DNA of 64,000 nt, from contig CAWCOH010000001.1 of the NCBI GenBank assembly GCA_963797115.1, positions 1,612,001 to 1,676,000 on the forward strand, in the 5' to 3' direction. Shown here in pieces: positions 38,981 to 47,409 of this stretch. How positions within the stretch are numbered: position 1 is the first letter of the stretch; each line of letters starts with the position of its first letter. The translations under genes were made by a program, and so were the position numbers. Below the pieces are notes generated by a model. It was not told where the DNA came from. It did not search any database and saw only the letters and a list, made by a program, of their open reading frames with translations. The DNA comes from AP-15 sp963797115. GTDB lineage: Bacteria; Pseudomonadota; Alphaproteobacteria; ATCC43930; CGMCC-115725.

Positions 38981-39808
38981 TTAGAGCGGCGAGCCCGGTG
39001 GGAAGGCGGGCCGGCGTTTTTCGAGATGCGAGGCGAGGCCCTCTTTGACCTCGGGTCCGCTGAAGCCGAGCATCTCCAGCGCCAGCGAGGTGTCGAAGGT
39101 CGGCCCCATCGCGCGCAGCCAGTTGTTGAGCGCGTATTTGGTCCAGCGGATAGCACTCTGCGCACCCTCGGCCAGCCGGCCGGCAATCTCAACGGCTTTG
39201 GCATCGAGCTCGGCATCCTCGACGGCGAGCGAGACGAGCCCGATGCGCTCGGCTTCTTCGCCCAGTACCTCCTCGCACAGCAGCAGGTAATATTTGGCCT
39301 TGGCGAGCCCGCAGAGCAGCGGCCAGACGATCGCCGCATGGTCGCCGGCGGCGACACCCAGCCGGGTGTGGCCGTCGATGATGCGGCAGTCCTTGGTCGC
39401 GATCGACACATCGGCCAAGACGCCGCAGACGAGGCCGGCGCCGACCGCCACCCCGCGCATCGCGCTGACCACCGGTTTGCTGCAATTGATGACGTTGTAG
39501 ACGATGTCGCGCGCCTCCTTCCACTGGCGGGCACGTGCCGCGAAATCCTCGATGTTCTGCCGAATGATCGAGAAATCCCCGCCGGCCGAAAAGATCCGGC
39601 CGGCGCCGGTGATGATCGCGGCATTGACGCTCGAATCCCGGTCGACGTCGCGCCAGATCTCGGCGAGCTCGCGATGCAGCGCCTCGTCGGTCGTGTTCAT
39701 CCGCCCGTTCTCCATCGTGATGCGGAGAACTTTTTCGTGCGGACGATCGAATCTGAGCCGCGTATAGCGGGCATAGGGATCGGTTATCGGAGCCTTGGCA
39801 TCGGGCAT
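38981..39808 (-). CDS. Enoyl-CoA hydratase/isomerase (crotonase) family protein
   Basis: 275 aa from the ATG at 39808. Crotonase-fold blocks are seen: ITGAGRIFSAGGDFSIIRQN (oxyanion loop), SAMRGVAVGAGLVCGVLADV and GHTRLGVAAGDHAAIVWPLL. In the last block the Glu expected at the QPE-type active-site position is replaced, as in a subgroup of crotonases whose reaction is not settled, so simple enoyl-CoA hydration is not assured. The dehydrated substrate is unknown. The gene is divergent from the TauD-like gene. Confidence 0.85.
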   Translation of the reverse strand: MPDAKAPITDPYARYTRLRFDRPHEKVLRITMENGRMNTTDEALHRELAEIWRDVDRDSSVNAAIITGAGRIFSAGGDFSIIRQNIEDFAARARQWKEARDIVYNVINCSKPVVSAMRGVAVGAGLVCGVLADVSIATKDCRIIDGHTRLGVAAGDHAAIVWPLLCGLAKAKYYLLLCEEVLGEEAERIGLVSLAVEDAELDAKAVEIAGRLAEGAQSAIRWTKYALNNWLRAMGPTFDTSLALEMLGFSGPEVKEGLASHLEKRRPAFPPGSPL

Positions 39809-39895
39809 GGCGATCGCTCCTCGCTTTGGCGGTAAACGCAGGGTCGAGGATTTGCTAGGATAAGACAAGGAGTGGCGGTCCGCCGGGTCGAGTCG

Positions 39896-40734
39896 ATGCA
39901 GAGAAATTCTTTGGAGATCCGTCCGATTGCCGGGGCGCTCGGGGCCGAGATCGCCGGCATCGATCTTTCCGAGGGTCTCGACGATGGTACGGTCGCAGCG
40001 GTCCGACGTGCTTGGCTCGACCATCTGGTGATCTTCTTTCGCGGCCAGGAATTGCCGCCCGCGCGCTTTCTCGCCTTCGCCCGGCGTTTCGGCGAGGCCG
40101 TCGAATACCCGTTCATCAATGGGATCGAGGGCTTTCCCTTGATCACCCCGGTCGTCAAACTGGAGCACGAGCGTGTCAATTTCGGCGGGCTCTGGCACAC
40201 CGACACCGCCTATCTCGAGCACCCGCCGATGGGCACGATGCTGGTCGCCGCGAGGTGCCGCCCTTCGGCGGCGATACGCTCTTCGCCAACATGTATCTCG
40301 CCTACGAGACCTTGTCGCCGGGCATGCAGCGGATGCTCGACGGGCTCGTGGCGGTAAACTCCTCGGCCAAGGCCGATGTCACCAAGACGCGCGAGGACCG
40401 TATTCGCAACGGTGCGAGGGCCGATGCCCAGCACGAATACGAGGCCCTGCACCCGGTCGTGCGCACCCATCCTGAGACCGGCAGGAAGGCGCTCTACCTC
40501 AATCCCGGCCACACGGTGCGCTTCAGGGACATGAGCGAGCCGGAGAGCGCCCCGCTGCTGCAATATCTGTTCACCCATCAGCAGCGCCCGGAATTCACCT
40601 GCCGCTTCCGCTGGGAGGTCGGCTCGCTCGCTTTCTGGGACAATCGCTGCGCCCAGCACAACCCGATCAACGATTATCACGGCGGCCGCCGCGTCATGCA
40701 TCGCGTGACCCTCGCCGGCGACGAGCCCCACTGA
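39896..40734 (+). pseudogene. TauD/TfdA-type Fe(II)/2-oxoglutarate dioxygenase, frameshifted
   Basis: The N-terminus LEIRPIAGALGAEIAGIDLS is typical of taurine/2,4-D dioxygenases. The metal HxD is in GLWHTDTAYLEHPPMG. The frame breaks after TMLVAAR and resumes with EVPPFGGDTLFANMYLAYET, running to the distal His/Arg region WDNRCAQHNPINDYHGGRRV. One missing base near 40247-40250 (GTCGCC[C]GCGAG) explains it. Corrected, it is about 279 aa, normal for the family. The substrate is unknown. Confidence 0.87.
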
Positions 40735-41129
40735 GAATGGGCGGCAGCTGAGGCCCATCCGGTCGCTCGCCGGGACTGCAATCATAATTTGTGTCGCCGA
40801 TTACGCCCCCGCTGCACCTGCAGCGGGTCTGCAGCGGAAGATCGCGTATGGGTTGCATTCCTGTCTGCAGCCCATCGGCGCGTTCGCCGCTTGACCAAAA
40901 TTCGCTCCCCGTAGTCGCAACCGGGTCGAAGTATGCAGCGCGAATAAGGCAATTCCGTGATGCGGATTGCGCACTAGGACGATCCGAAGCGCCCCACACA
41001 CCCCCTGACGCGCCTCCCAGCCTTCCCCGCGGCGGGAGGTTGGGGTGGGCAACTCCATTGAGGCAATCGCGCCCGGCAGAAATAGTCGGTATGGTTTACT
41101 CGGCGCGGGGGTCGCGCGGGGAGGCAAGC
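40735..41129 (+). other. Intergenic region upstream of first cyclase
   Basis: No gene is supported here. It contains a near-contiguous 9-base inverted repeat CCCGCTGCA/TGCAGCGGG (40808-40827, two-base centre), a plausible operator, followed by GC-rich sequence and then the GGGGAGG ribosome site of the cyclase gene. No clear -10/-35 pair is visible. Confidence 0.35.
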
Positions 41130-44100
41130 GTGGAAATCGCAGCCTGGCTCCACAGCCTCGGGATGCAGCAATACGAAGCGGCGTTTCGCGACAACGCGAT
41201 CGACGCCGCGGTATTGCCGGAGCTGACCGCCGACGACCTCAAGGATCTCGGTATTAGCCTTGTCGGGCATCGCCGCAAAATGCTGGCTGCGATTGCGGCG
41301 TTGCGCAACGATCTCAATCCCAAACCGGAGCCGGTAGCGGCCGCCACAACGGCCGAGCGTCGGCAACTGACGGTGATGTTTTGCGACCTCGTCGGCTCGA
41401 CCGCCCTCTCGGCGCGGCTCGATCCCGAGGATCTGCGTGAGATCATCGCCGCCTATCACCGCGCTGTCGGCGAAATAATCGCCGAATCCGACGGCTTTGT
41501 CTCCAGGTACATGGGCGACGGCGTCTTGGTCTATTTCGGTTTCCCGCAAGCGCACGAGGACGACGCCGAGCGGGCGGTACGGGCCGGGCTGGCCTGCATC
41601 GAGGCCGTCCGCCGCCTCGACGTCAAATCGGTCAAGCTGCAAACCCGCGTCGGGATCGCCACCGGGTTGGTGGTCGTCGGCGATCTGATCGGCGAAGGGT
41701 CGGCTCAGGAGCAATCGGTTGTCGGAGAAACGCCGAACCTAGCCGCCCGGCTGCAAGCCCTGGCCGAGCCCGAGATGGTCGTGATCGCCGCCGGCACACG
41801 CCGGTTGCTCGGCAATCTCTTCGAGTACCGCGATCTGGGCATCGTCGAAGTGAAAGGCATCGCCAGGCCGGTGTCGGCTTGGCAGGTATTGCGTCCCAGC
41901 ACCGTCACGAGCCGGTTTGAAGCGTTGCGGGGCTCGACGCTGACCCCGCTGATAGGCCGCGACGAGGAAATCGAGCTGCTCCTGCGGCGCTGGGCGCGCG
42001 CCAAAGAGGGCGATGGCCAAATCATCCTGGTGTCTGGCGAGGCCGGCATTGGTAAGTCGCGCATTGCCGCGGCATTATACGAACTTCTCGGCGCTGAGCC
42101 GGCTAGCCGCCTGCGATATTTCTGCTCGCCCTATTACCAGCACAGTGCACTGTTCCCCTTTGTCGACCAGCTCGGTCGAGCGGCGGGGTTCGCGAGCGAC
42201 GACCCGCCTCCCGTGAGATTGGACAAGCTCGAGGCCCTACTCGCCCGTGCCGAGACGCTCGACGAGGATGTGGCATTCCTCGCCGATTTGCTGTCATTGC
42301 CGGCTTCTGAGCGTAACCCGCTGCCCAACCTCAGTCCGCAACGAAAAAAAGAGCGGACACTGGAAGCGCTGACGCGGCAGCTCGAATGTCTGGCGCGCCG
42401 GCAACCAGTGCTCATGGTGTTCGAGGACGCGCATTGGATGGACCCGACCTCACGCGAGTTACTTGAACTTACCGCCGAACGCGTCCGTAGCCTACCGGTA
42501 CTGCTCGTCGTTACGTTCCGCCCCGAATTTCTACCGCCCTGGACCGGCCAGCCGCAGGTGACGGCGCTGACGCTCAATCGCCTGGATCGGGCTGACCGGA
42601 CAGCGTTGGTTAGGCATATCGCCGCCGGCAAGGCGTTGCCCGATGAGGTCGTTGACCAGATCGTCGATCGCACAGACGGCGTGCCGCTCTTTGTCGAGGA
42701 ATTGACTAAGAGCGTCTTGGAGAGCGGTCTGCTGCGCGAGGAAGGAGATCGCTACACACTCGACCGTGCGCTGCCGCCATTCGCGATCCCGACGAGTTTG
42801 CATGACTCACTGATGGCGCGGCTCGACCGCTTGGCGTCGGTGCGGCTGGTGGCACAGATCGGCGCGGCGATTGGACGCGAGTTTTCCTACGAGTTGTTGC
42901 GCGCTGTCTCCCACCTTTCCGAAAGGGAGCTGGAAGCGGCGCTCGTCCGCCTCGTCGCTTCGGAGCTAGTCTTCCAACGCGGCGCACCGCCGGAAGCGGT
43001 CTACACGTTTAAGCACGCGCTGGTGCAGGACGCGGCACATGGGAGCCTGCTTCGCAGCTCGCGGCAGCAACTGCACGCGCAAATAGCCGACGCGCTCGAA
43101 ACCCATTTTCCAGAGTTGATGGAGAGCCAGCCCGAACTCTTCGCGCGCCATTACACTGAGGCCGGGCTCGTAGAAAGATCGGTCGAGTACTGGGGCCGGG
43201 CCGGTCGCAGGTCAGCTGCGCGGTCGGCGATGGCGGAAGCGGTTGCGCAATTGCAAAAGGGGCTGGACCAGCTCGCGCTGCTACCTGACAGCCGCCAGCG
43301 CCAGCAGCAAGAGCTGGAGTTTTGGAGCGCTTTGGGCGCGGCGTTTCGATTTGCCAAAGGTCAGGCGACGCCGGAAATGGGCCACGCCTTCGCCCGAGCA
43401 CGAACACTCTGGGAGCAACTCGGTTCTCCCTCTCAGTTCCTACACATTCCCTATGGCCAGTCTCTCCATCACACATTCCTCGGCGAATGCGGTTTGGCGC
43501 AGCGGCTGGACGAGGACTTGCTGCGCCTGAGCCGCGAGCGCGGCAATTCCGCCGGGATAGTGCTGGGTCACGACTGCTCCGGTCGAGACCTGTTGATCGC
43601 GGGCGACTTTGCGTCGTCCCGGTCGCATTTTGAAGAGGTGCTTGCGCTTTATGATCCGATTTCCCACGGTTCGCTTCTCCACCAGACCGGAAGCGACCCC
43701 AGGGCGGTGTCACAGGGGTATTTGGGTATTGCGCTTTTTTGTCTCGGCTTTCCGGAGCAAGCATTGGCGCGGAGTAACACGGCAATCGCCGAGGCGCTGG
43801 CTCATCCGCCGACTTTGACAGTGAGCTTGGCGCAGAGCGCCCGCCTGCTTTCCCTTACCGGAGACAACGCGGCCTTGGATGAACGGGCGACCCAGCTGAT
43901 TGCGGTGGCGACCGAGCAAGGCTTTCCGCTCTACCGGGTGCTTGGGACGATCTATCGCGGGTGGGTAAAGGTTAACACCGGCGATCTGCCAGCGGGCATA
44001 TCGCTGCTACGCAGCGGTTCGAACGCATATCGCGCCACGGGTGCGCAAACTCGAATTTGCTACCATGCCGCCCTCCTCGCAAGGGCTTGTGAGATCGAAG

Positions 44101-44453
44101 GGCAGGTCGAAGAGGCGTTGGATCACCTCGACGATGCCTTGCAGCTCGCTGAAGCCATTGGCGAGCGCTGGTTCATGGCGGAGGTCTATCGGAACAAGGG
44201 CGAGCTGATGATCGGGCAGGGCGATCGCGGGGCCGCCGAGGAGTTCTATCGCAAGGCTCTGGAGATCGCCGAGAAACAAGAAGCGAAGCTTTGGAAATTG
44301 CGGGCCGCCACCAGTTTGGCCCGCCTTTATTGCGATCGGGGCCATCGCTCCGAAGCGCACGATCTTCTTGCGCCGGTCTATGCCTGGTTCACGGAAGGGT
44401 TTGATACACTCGACCTCAGAGGCGCGAAGGCGTTGCTCGACGATCTGGGCTAA
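41130..44453 (+). CDS. SAM domain-class III nucleotidyl cyclase-AAA ATPase-TPR signalling protein (copy 1)
   Basis: 1107 aa from GTG 41130, behind GGGGAGG. Order: SAM domain (about 3-58, WLHSLGMQQYEAAF...LVGHRRKMLAAI); class III cyclase domain (about 72-240) with metal Asp in FCDLVGSTALS and MGDGVLVYFG, and the Asn/Arg pair in GETPNLAARLQAL; AAA-type ATPase with Walker A GEAGIGKSR (about 303) and Walker B MVFEDAHWMD (about 426); TPR-like helical tail (about 650-1100). All cyclase residues I can check are present, so it may make cAMP or cGMP. The ATPase-TPR half resembles large ATP-dependent regulators and probably senses an unknown signal. A close paralogue lies at 47410. Confidence 0.92.
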   Translation: MEIAAWLHSLGMQQYEAAFRDNAIDAAVLPELTADDLKDLGISLVGHRRKMLAAIAALRNDLNPKPEPVAAATTAERRQLTVMFCDLVGSTALSARLDPEDLREIIAAYHRAVGEIIAESDGFVSRYMGDGVLVYFGFPQAHEDDAERAVRAGLACIEAVRRLDVKSVKLQTRVGIATGLVVVGDLIGEGSAQEQSVVGETPNLAARLQALAEPEMVVIAAGTRRLLGNLFEYRDLGIVEVKGIARPVSAWQVLRPSTVTSRFEALRGSTLTPLIGRDEEIELLLRRWARAKEGDGQIILVSGEAGIGKSRIAAALYELLGAEPASRLRYFCSPYYQHSALFPFVDQLGRAAGFASDDPPPVRLDKLEALLARAETLDEDVAFLADLLSLPASERNPLPNLSPQRKKERTLEALTRQLECLARRQPVLMVFEDAHWMDPTSRELLELTAERVRSLPVLLVVTFRPEFLPPWTGQPQVTALTLNRLDRADRTALVRHIAAGKALPDEVVDQIVDRTDGVPLFVEELTKSVLESGLLREEGDRYTLDRALPPFAIPTSLHDSLMARLDRLASVRLVAQIGAAIGREFSYELLRAVSHLSERELEAALVRLVASELVFQRGAPPEAVYTFKHALVQDAAHGSLLRSSRQQLHAQIADALETHFPELMESQPELFARHYTEAGLVERSVEYWGRAGRRSAARSAMAEAVAQLQKGLDQLALLPDSRQRQQQELEFWSALGAAFRFAKGQATPEMGHAFARARTLWEQLGSPSQFLHIPYGQSLHHTFLGECGLAQRLDEDLLRLSRERGNSAGIVLGHDCSGRDLLIAGDFASSRSHFEEVLALYDPISHGSLLHQTGSDPRAVSQGYLGIALFCLGFPEQALARSNTAIAEALAHPPTLTVSLAQSARLLSLTGDNAALDERATQLIAVATEQGFPLYRVLGTIYRGWVKVNTGDLPAGISLLRSGSNAYRATGAQTRICYHAALLARACEIEGQVEEALDHLDDALQLAEAIGERWFMAEVYRNKGELMIGQGDRGAAEEFYRKALEIAEKQEAKLWKLRAATSLARLYCDRGHRSEAHDLLAPVYAWFTEGFDTLDLRGAKALLDDLG

Positions 44454-44629
44454 GTCCGCCGGACAGCCAAGCACCTCGCCGCGCATGAGCCCCGCCCGTC
44501 TGAACGCCTGCGCGGCAGCACAACCACCGGTCAAAGGGACTTGTCAGGAATGCAATAGCCGCTAGAGTACGACACTCTCCCTGGTGCCGGCTGCAAGTCG
44601 GAGCGAGCTCAATAGCATCGGAGGAAACG

Positions 44630-44884
44630 ATGGGAATTGTATACAGCCTGGTCAACACCCGGGTTACCGTTAAAAGGGAAACGCTCGAACAAATCGCCGA
44701 CCTTTTGAACATTACCACAAAGACTGACCGGGATCGTATCCTCAGGGACGGGGTCGTTATTGTTAAGGCGCCGTCGCCGCCAACTGGTGATGGGCCGCGA
44801 CCGGCGCGTGCCAGAACCAGTCGCTCATCGACGGAGAGTAGTGCCCCATCGACGAGAAGCAGGACCAGCCGCCGACAAACATGA
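44630..44884 (+). CDS. Small unknown protein, C-terminal half uncertain
   Basis: 84 codons with one of the best ribosome sites in the window (GGAGGAAACG before ATG). The first 50 residues (MGIVYSLVNTRVTVKRETLE, IADLLNITTKTDRDRI) look like a real helical protein with lower-GC codons than the neighbours. The last 34 residues are Arg/Ser/Thr/Pro-rich, as in an out-of-frame translation, so the true gene may end earlier or carry a frameshift near 44765-44780. It overlaps the following P-loop gene by four bases. Function unknown. Confidence 0.5.
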   Translation: MGIVYSLVNTRVTVKRETLEQIADLLNITTKTDRDRILRDGVVIVKAPSPPTGDGPRPARARTSRSSTESSAPSTRSRTSRRQT

Positions 44885-45909
44885 CGGGGGGAAGGCTTCC
44901 TGCCGATGTTAAGCGTACCTCCGCGTTGCGACGTGTACCGCTCATAGAGCAGATTCGCTTGCGATCGGAACCGGGTAACGAGGGCGACTTGTGCGCCTTC
45001 GAGTTACCGTCCGACTCCGTTCCGATCACGGTGGAGTCGCCGAGCGGCCGCATGATGGTGATTGCACCCGGCGACATTTTTCTTTCGACGCCTGGTTATC
45101 TTCAAACGAGACGGTTGGCGGTCGGCGGCATTCCCGCCGGCGGCCTCGTACCAGGCGGCGACTACTGGGTGCTCTATTATTCCGGAGTGGTTGGCGAACT
45201 GATCAGCTGCTATTCGGCTTCGGAAATGGTGTACCTCGGGCGCGTACGCTATCTCGGGGTGGTATGCGGGCGCCGTGGCCGGCCGCTGAACATTCGGCAA
45301 TTCTCGGTGACGGACGTCAGCGGAACAGATCATAACGCGCCTGTATATCTGATACTCGGGACCTCATCGGAGGTCGGCAAGACTACCGCCGGGGTCGCCG
45401 TGTTGCGCGCGCTTCGCATGCAGGGCCATACGACGGTGGTCGCTCTGAAGGCAACCGGCACGCCATCGATCGGGGAGATCGCGCAATACCAGGATTTCGG
45501 AGCCTCGCAGGCTTTCGACTGCATCGATTTCGGCCTTCCGACAACTTTTCCGCCCGGTCGCCGAGGGATCGACAATCTCCTCGGGAGCATGCTTGATTTC
45601 TGCTTCTCGCTGCCGGCTGACGCCGTGGTCGTGGAATGCGCCGGTGATCCAGTCTCTGCCAGTGCGCCCGAACTCCTTGCCTGTCTGAAAGCGCGCCGCT
45701 CCGATCTCAAGATCGTCCTCGCCGCGGCAGACGCGCTCGGCGCGCTGGGCGCGAAACACGCGCTTGCGGAAATAGGACTTAAAATCAGCCTGATAACGGG
45801 GCCCTGCACGGATACATCCGTCCTGCGCGAACGAACCGAGGCGCTGTGCGGCATCCCCGCGCGAAACCTGTTCCGCAGCTCAGACGAGGGATCGCAATCG
45901 CCTCGCTAG
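44881..45909 (+). CDS. P-loop NTPase-domain protein (DUF1611/BioD-like C-terminus)
   Basis: 342 aa. The N-terminal half (about 20-140) is a beta-rich domain (VIAPGDIFLSTPGYLQTRRL, YWVLYYSGVVGELISCYSA). The C-terminal half starts with a P-loop LILGTSSEVGKTT (residues 157-169), followed by ALKATGTPSIGEIAQYQDFG and AVVVECAGDPVSASAPELL. The P-loop form GTxxEVGKT recalls dethiobiotin synthetase and DUF1611 proteins, which often act on small metabolites. The actual reaction cannot be assigned. Its ATG overlaps the preceding small gene and lacks its own ribosome site, suggesting coupling. Confidence 0.65.
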   Translation: MTGGRLPADVKRTSALRRVPLIEQIRLRSEPGNEGDLCAFELPSDSVPITVESPSGRMMVIAPGDIFLSTPGYLQTRRLAVGGIPAGGLVPGGDYWVLYYSGVVGELISCYSASEMVYLGRVRYLGVVCGRRGRPLNIRQFSVTDVSGTDHNAPVYLILGTSSEVGKTTAGVAVLRALRMQGHTTVVALKATGTPSIGEIAQYQDFGASQAFDCIDFGLPTTFPPGRRGIDNLLGSMLDFCFSLPADAVVVECAGDPVSASAPELLACLKARRSDLKIVLAAADALGALGAKHALAEIGLKISLITGPCTDTSVLRERTEALCGIPARNLFRSSDEGSQSPR

Positions 45910-45968
45910 GCGTCGCCGCGCTGGGTGACCCTAAATTAGGAGCGGGGGGTCCGAGTAACGTCAGCCGC

Positions 45969-46047
45969 GGCTCGTTCAACCAATAAGGTTTCGATACGGT
46001 TGATCGACGAGAGGCGAAAGCCCTGTCGACGAACTGGGGAGGGAGAC
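45969..46047 (+). pseudogene. Remnant of a cyclase gene 3' end
   Basis: This stretch aligns with the last 75 or so bases of the cyclase gene at 47410-50742. Both contain GGCT(G/C)GTTCA, then GAGGCGAAAGC, then TCGACGAACTGG and AGGG just before the SDR start. It contains stops and gaps and is not translated. It shows that a third cyclase copy once preceded the SDR at 46048. Confidence 0.7.
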
Positions 46048-46874
46048 ATGAACTCGTTCGACGGAATGTGTGCGCTGGTCACCGGCTGGGCATCGGGGCT
46101 TGGTGCGGCGACGGCGGTGGCACTCGCCCGTGGCGGGGAGCGGGTGGTCGTCAATTACCGCGCGAGCCTGCGGGAGGCGGAGGAGACGGCCGATCTTTGC
46201 CGCACCGTGAACACGACGGTGAAGGTCGTTCAGGCCGATGTCGCAATCGATGCCGATTGTCGCAAACTCGCGGCCGCGGCCTCCGATTGGGGCCGCCTCG
46301 ATGCGTTGGTGAACAACGCCAGTGCGACCAAGCATGTCGCGAACCCTGCCGATCTCGAGGCCCTCTCGGCGGAGGACTTCCATAGGCTCTACGCCGTCAA
46401 CACGATCGGACCGTTTCAGATGATCCGCGCGGCGCGTTCCTTGCTCGAGGCTGGCGCGGGCCGCCGAGCGTGCCTCCTCGGTGGTCAATGTTTCGACGAT
46501 CAGCGCGCTCAACGGAGCCGGCTCGTCGATCGCCTATGCGGCGAGCAAAGCGGCTCTCAACACGTTGACGCTCGGGCTGGCACGGCTGCTGGCCCGCTCA
46601 TTCGCGTGAACGCCGTCTGCCCCGGCTATTTTGCCCCGGCTATATGGATACGCCGTGGTGGCCGAAAGGCGTGGGTCAGGAAGCGGCCGACAAGCTGCGC
46701 TAGGTCGTCAGGGCGGCGTCCCGCTACGCGTCGCCTCGTGACCGGAGGGACGTCGCCGAGGTCGTGACGTTTCTCGCCGGCCCGGCATCGCGTCACATGA
46801 CGGGGTCGATCGTGCCGGTCGACGCCGGGTTCCTGCTGTCGGTCGCAATCACCCCGTCGGACGCCCGACGCTGA
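46048..46874 (+). pseudogene. Short-chain dehydrogenase/reductase, multiply frameshifted
   Basis: The N-terminal frame (MNSFDGMCALVTGWASGLGA) carries the Rossmann TGxxxGLG motif and the LVNNAS block. After the region of LLEAG the frame changes. Other frames supply SSVVNVSTISALNGAGSSIA, the catalytic YAASKAAL, then VNAVCPGY and finally HMTGSIVPVDAGFLLS. At least three indels are needed to join these. The length would be about 270 aa if repaired. A good ribosome site (GGGAGGGAGAC) is still present. A truncated second copy follows the cyclase at 50739. Confidence 0.85.
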
Positions 46875-46970
46875 CTATTTTGTAGTGTGAGCCTGGTGCC
46901 CGCGGGGGTGGGGCGCTGGGCTTTGCCCGTACTCTCCCCGTATGCCCTGCGGAAGGGGACAGACCTCAAT

Positions 46971-47129
46971 TTAGAGGGAGATTGCCACCGCCGCGGCGAC
47001 GGCGACAGCGATCCCGAGGCCGAAACCGCCGTGACAGTCGTCGTGACAGCCGCGGTCGCAGCCGCCGCCGGCGACTTCGTCAAGCTCGGCTTCGGTCAGT
47101 TCTACCGGTTCACGAAGCATATCTTCCAT
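46971..47129 (-). CDS. Candidate RiPP/bacteriocin-type precursor peptide with double-glycine leader
   Basis: 52 aa from ATG 47129, behind a strong ribosome site (AGAGGAGA, seven bases before the ATG on the minus strand); an in-frame ATG at 47183 has no such site. The leader MEDMLREPVELTEAELDEVA ends in Gly21-Gly22-Gly23, the form cut by C39-peptidase exporters. The predicted core begins CDRGCHDDCHGGFGLG (three Cys and two His within ten residues) and ends in a hydrophobic tail of Ala/Val/Ile. No modifying enzyme or C39 transporter gene is in the window, so the maturation machinery is unknown. The gene is divergent from the second cyclase. Confidence 0.65.
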   Translation of the reverse strand: MEDMLREPVELTEAELDEVAGGGCDRGCHDDCHGGFGLGIAVAVAAAVAISL

Positions 47130-47409
47130 CGATTTTCTCCTCTGGTGAAGCGTAACGTCACCGTCATCACAGCGACATTGCACGAATCAAATATAATGAG
47201 GCTTGGCTGTGACAATATTGGGATATGCGGTCGAGTTTCAGAACGGGTATATTATTCTACTTACCGACGATTTTACGGTGCTCCGGAAAACCGGGACCAC
47301 CGGATCATGCGTCCGCAGCCGGCCGAGCAATCGTGCCGGCTGGCGGGGTGCTGGCGATTTGCGATTGACTAACCAGATACGGCGAGGGTCGCAGCCGGAG
47401 GGGGCGCGC

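Noticed and set aside
44763..44882. A 39-codon minus-strand frame rich in Trp, His and Ser opposite the tail of the small gene at 44630
   Set aside because: It lacks a good ribosome site and overlaps the uncertain end of a gene on the other strand. The odd composition is noted, but there is no support for translation.
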